Assembly: GCF_000328685.1 (NCBI RefSeq)
Contig: NC_019974.1
Location: 2,905,001 to 2,969,000 of the forward strand
DNA length: 64,000 nt
Reading direction: 5' to 3'
Source: Natronococcus occultus SP4
GTDB lineage: Archaea > Halobacteriota > Halobacteria > Halobacteriales > Natrialbaceae
The translations under genes and the position numbers were made by a program. Numbering within the stretch: position 1 is the stretch's first letter; every line of letters starts with the position of its first letter. The notes beneath the pieces are model-generated. The model worked only from the letters and a program-made list of their open reading frames with translations. It made no database searches and had not been told where the DNA came from. Shown piece by piece: positions 61,458 through 64,000 of the stretch.

Positions 61458-62642
61458 ATGCGCCTGAGCGATCGTCTCGTGGCGGGACGCACCATCATAG
61501 AGCTCGGCCTGACCCAGCTGCGACATACCCCCGGTCGAACCGTACTCGCGATCGGCGGCGTCGTCCTCGCGGTGCTGTCGGTAACACTGCTTGCAGGACT
61601 CGGGATCGGCGTCGTCGAGACGGGACAGGACACGTTCGACGACTCCGGACTCGAGATCTGGGTCACGGGCGGGCCCGGAGCGGAGGCGACGACCGATAAC
61701 GAGGTCGTCGGGACACAGACGCTGACCGACGAGATCCGCGACCACGAGGGGGTCTCGGGGGTCGTCGGGATCGCGATGCACGAGATCTACGTCGGCCCGC
61801 AGCCCGATGAGACCGAACTGACCACTACTGTCGGCATCGAGGGCTCACACAGTCAGTTCGAGCGAGCGGATGAGATTGAAGACGGTGCAGGGATACTTTC
61901 GAGGGCCGTCGTCGTCGATCCTGCTATCGCAGAACGCCACGATCTCACGGTCGGCGATCCCGTCTATATCGGGGCAAGCCCACAGACTGTCGAGGCGTTC
62001 ACCGTCGCCGAGATCGGCTCCTACGCCCAGTACACCGGGACCGAAACGGTCGCCCTCCAGCTCGGAACGCTCCAGAGAACGACTGGGACCGCCAGTGCGG
62101 ACCGGGCCTCGTTCGTCGCCGTCACCGTCGCGGACGATGTTGATCAGGAGGCCGTCCAAGCCGATCTCCAGGCCGCTCACCCCGACTACGACGTCCGCAG
62201 TAGCGACGATCAGTTCGCCGCGATGGTCACCGACCAGGCGCTGGTCGTTGCAAGTGGCGTCGCCCTGGTCGGTCTCGCCGTCGTTGGCGGAATTGCTCTG
62301 ACCGGCAACCTGTTCGTGTTGGTCGCCTACCAGCAACGTGAGACGCTCTCGGCGCTGCACGCGCTGGGGCTGTCGAGAGCGTTCCTTGCGGGGCTGATCG
62401 GTATCCAGGGTGCGCTCATCGGTCTCCTCGGCGGCGTCGTTGCGCTCCTGGCAACGCCCGTGCTCGCCGCCGCCCTCAATCGGCTCTCGACGGCTGTACT
62501 CGGATTCGAGCGGCTCGTCCGGACCGGGCTTGAGATCTACGTCCTCGGACTGGCGGTTGCGCTCGTCGTCGGGACGGCTGTTGCACTCGGCGCGGGCTGG
62601 TATGCCGGACGGGCGGTGACGGTTACATCGGTTAGAACGTGA
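61458..62642 (+). CDS. FtsX/MacB-like ABC transporter permease
   Basis: A 394-residue protein with four membrane helices in FtsX order: one N-terminal (TVLAIGGVVLAVLSVTLLAGLG, about residues 29-50), then a large extracellular MacB_PCD-type domain (about 55-265), then three helices (GVALVGLAVVGGIALTGNLF; LIGLLGGVVALLATPVLAAAL; VLGLAVALVVGTAVALGAGW). It would work with an ATPase for lipoprotein export or stress response. No ATP-binding protein gene lies next to it in this window, which is unusual. Start ATG at 61458. Confidence 0.85.
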   Translation: MRLSDRLVAGRTIIELGLTQLRHTPGRTVLAIGGVVLAVLSVTLLAGLGIGVVETGQDTFDDSGLEIWVTGGPGAEATTDNEVVGTQTLTDEIRDHEGVSGVVGIAMHEIYVGPQPDETELTTTVGIEGSHSQFERADEIEDGAGILSRAVVVDPAIAERHDLTVGDPVYIGASPQTVEAFTVAEIGSYAQYTGTETVALQLGTLQRTTGTASADRASFVAVTVADDVDQEAVQADLQAAHPDYDVRSSDDQFAAMVTDQALVVASGVALVGLAVVGGIALTGNLFVLVAYQQRETLSALHALGLSRAFLAGLIGIQGALIGLLGGVVALLATPVLAAALNRLSTAVLGFERLVRTGLEIYVLGLAVALVVGTAVALGAGWYAGRAVTVTSVRT

Positions 62643-62771
62643 GGACGCTGTTCCTGTGTCCACACGGTGCTGGTCATTCGTCTGGACAGTCGTCCACTCA
62701 CCGGATCGATAGCGGTGGCGAGACTATTGGTCCAGAATCTTTAGGTTCATCGCAGCCAACTACATTGTAGA
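62643..62771. other. intergenic
   Basis: Short interval with an AT-rich patch (62750-62770) upstream of the zinc-ribbon gene. Confidence 0.3.
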
Positions 62772-62924
62772 ATGACTCAGTCGATCCCCACACAGTGTCC
62801 CGAATGTGGCTCTTTAGACGTGCGGGTGACGAAACTATCCCCGTCCGAGCACGACCAGGGTGACGAATGGGCCACCCGTGTCGCCTGTAGGGGATGTACG
62901 GAGTACGTCGAGTGGTTCAACTGA
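62772..62924 (+). CDS. 50-residue zinc-ribbon protein
   Basis: MTQSIPTQCPECGSLDVRVT opens with CPECG (Cys 9 and 12) and CRGCTEYVEWFN gives the second CxxC (about 39-42), a full four-Cys zinc ribbon. Small proteins of this layout are frequent in haloarchaea. The promoter region upstream is AT-rich. It was found by reading the frame directly; the motif spacing leaves little doubt that it is a gene. Confidence 0.7.
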   Translation: MTQSIPTQCPECGSLDVRVTKLSPSEHDQGDEWATRVACRGCTEYVEWFN

Positions 62925-63389
62925 GCGGCTCGCTGACCAGCAGTACGATCAGCGTTGTCTCTGCTGGGGAACCGACGACGATATTCGTATAACTTTGTTA
63001 GGGACCGAACGGCAGTAAATTCGTGATCTGATCTTACCTGCTTTCTGTTCATTCCACGGGGTTGAAAACCGTATTCTGTCGTAGTCGGCCAATATAACGG
63101 AATTCCAGCCGATTCCTCATTAGCAGAACCAACTCGATTTATTCAATTATATATTATGTCCAGTTCACCTTTGAACAAGACTAATATATATCCGTGAACG
63201 GGCTAAGATTAGGTGACTGACAATCCATGCACAGAAACTCTTTCGTATATCCTCACTGTACTCTTAGGAAAACTATCTACCTTGTAATTCAGCTATAAGA
63301 AACAATGGAAAGAGAAAGACCACTCATCGATAAACAGCGTATTCGCACCATTTACTGCTATCAGTATCCTAACCAAAAGCTCAAATAAT
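62925..63389. other. AT-rich intergenic region
   Basis: Unusually AT-rich for the window. No gene found on either strand; several TATA-like elements (for example ATATATTATG near 63149) could serve the membrane-protein gene that follows. Confidence 0.35.
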
Positions 63390-64000
63390 ATGTCATCCAA
63401 ACGCCATAAAATAACAATCAGTGCACTGGTTCTTCTAACTGCGGGTATGATTGTCAGCACAGAACTCATCACTGAGCGTCTATTTCCGGTCCTTCCAGCG
63501 TCAATAGCACTCTGTATGGGGATCATTTTAGTCGCCTACTACGGACGAGACCGGCTAGTTGGTCCCCTGCTCCTCGCTGGTATCGTCGTAAGTGTCCACC
63601 TTCTATGGATGGCAGCCTTCGGTTCGTCTATGATCGGAACGGATCCTGATAAGGTAGCTCTCTGGACACAAGCAATGATCGAGGAAGAGAGTTTGAGTGG
63701 CACACAAGAACATTCAACTTTCTATGCGGCTGCACCCGTGTTTTTGATTCTGGCTGCGTTTGCCTCGCTCATACTCGATACGACCATACGATACGGATTC
63801 TTGATCTATCCACTACTCGTCGGATTCCTTCTGCCGATGATGACTGCTGCGGTTGTTTCCCGTGTTTGGCGATCGAAGGACGCCGCGTTAGTCGCCGGAA
63901 TCCTGTCAATGACAATGGCCCAGACGGTAATGTACTCCTTTACTCAGATCCCACAGAACGCAGCCGTATTCCTCTGGGCCGGATTTACACTCGCTGCGGT
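63390..64000 (+). CDS. multi-pass membrane protein, N-terminal part (cut by window edge)
   Basis: ATG at 63390 opens a frame of at least 203 codons running off the window end. MSSKRHKITISALVLLTAGM and several further hydrophobic segments (SIALCMGIILVAYYG, LLLAGIVVSVHLLWMAAFG, FLIYPLLVGFLLPMMTAAVV) give six or more membrane helices. The extracellular loop FGSSMIGTDPDKVALW with Asp residues recalls the GT-C type protein at 18179-20137 (THMGVDIFRHV), so it may be another membrane glycosyltransferase or related protein. Codon use is less GC-rich than neighbours. Confidence 0.65.
   Translation, partial: MSSKRHKITISALVLLTAGMIVSTELITERLFPVLPASIALCMGIILVAYYGRDRLVGPLLLAGIVVSVHLLWMAAFGSSMIGTDPDKVALWTQAMIEEESLSGTQEHSTFYAAAPVFLILAAFASLILDTTIRYGFLIYPLLVGFLLPMMTAAVVSRVWRSKDAALVAGILSMTMAQTVMYSFTQIPQNAAVFLWAGFTLAA

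Overview
The window looks like an accessory region of a halophilic archaeon (class Halobacteria), either a megaplasmid or a chromosomal integration hot spot. The evidence is GC-rich, acidic coding sequence, several twin-arginine (Tat) exported proteins, HalOD1-type and winged-helix regulators, Agl-type glycan genes, two Orc1/Cdc6 initiators, and archaeal TATA boxes with short leaders. All calls come from reading the sequence; no database search was run.

Layout. 0-3 kb: a flippase cut by the window edge, a P-loop kinase-like gene and a polysaccharide pyruvyl transferase. 3-12.6 kb: a gene graveyard with an intact nucleotidyltransferase (AglF type) and an intact halolysin among broken copies of an NAD-dependent epimerase, the nucleotidyltransferase, a glycosyltransferase and a second subtilase. 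One subtilase remnant is fused in frame to an epimerase fragment. 13-27 kb: a surface-glycan cluster (deacetylase, GNAT, two tandem GT4 transferases, a large membrane protein, a phosphatase/sulfatase-fold protein, pyruvyl transferase, flippase). Its centre (15.4-25.7 kb) is strikingly AT-rich and is cut by decayed IS630-type transposases; it ends at a GC-rich UDP-glucose dehydrogenase (AglM type).

27.2-32.9 kb: the most unusual locus. A minus-strand operon encodes a tiny four-Cys protein, a 130-residue zinc-ribbon protein, a Cas7-like RAMP, an unknown protein and a Cas5-like RAMP. This matches HRAMP, a predicted derived class 1 CRISPR-Cas system of haloarchaea that has no CRISPR array. Beside it lies a second, truncated copy with two HNH genes. 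Each copy has its own divergent winged-helix gene, a similar palindromic operator and an almost identical twin-hairpin leader just before the first start codon.

33-58 kb: two complete orc loci (33.1-35.3 and 55.2-57.6 kb), each with the same unrecognised companion gene, plus fragments of further copies near 39, 43.5 and 47 kb. This suggests repeated capture or duplication of a plasmid-type replication module. Among them lie a flippase, an O-antigen-ligase-like protein and an intact epimerase, which probably belong to a second glycan pathway, with a UspA protein, small regulators and a 1089-residue exported subtilase.

42.4-60.9 kb also holds three odd Tat-exported proteins: one almost entirely lysine-rich, one almost purely aspartate/glutamate, and a lipoprotein with a mixed-charge linker. 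The window ends with an FtsX-like permease, a small zinc-ribbon gene and a membrane protein cut by the edge.
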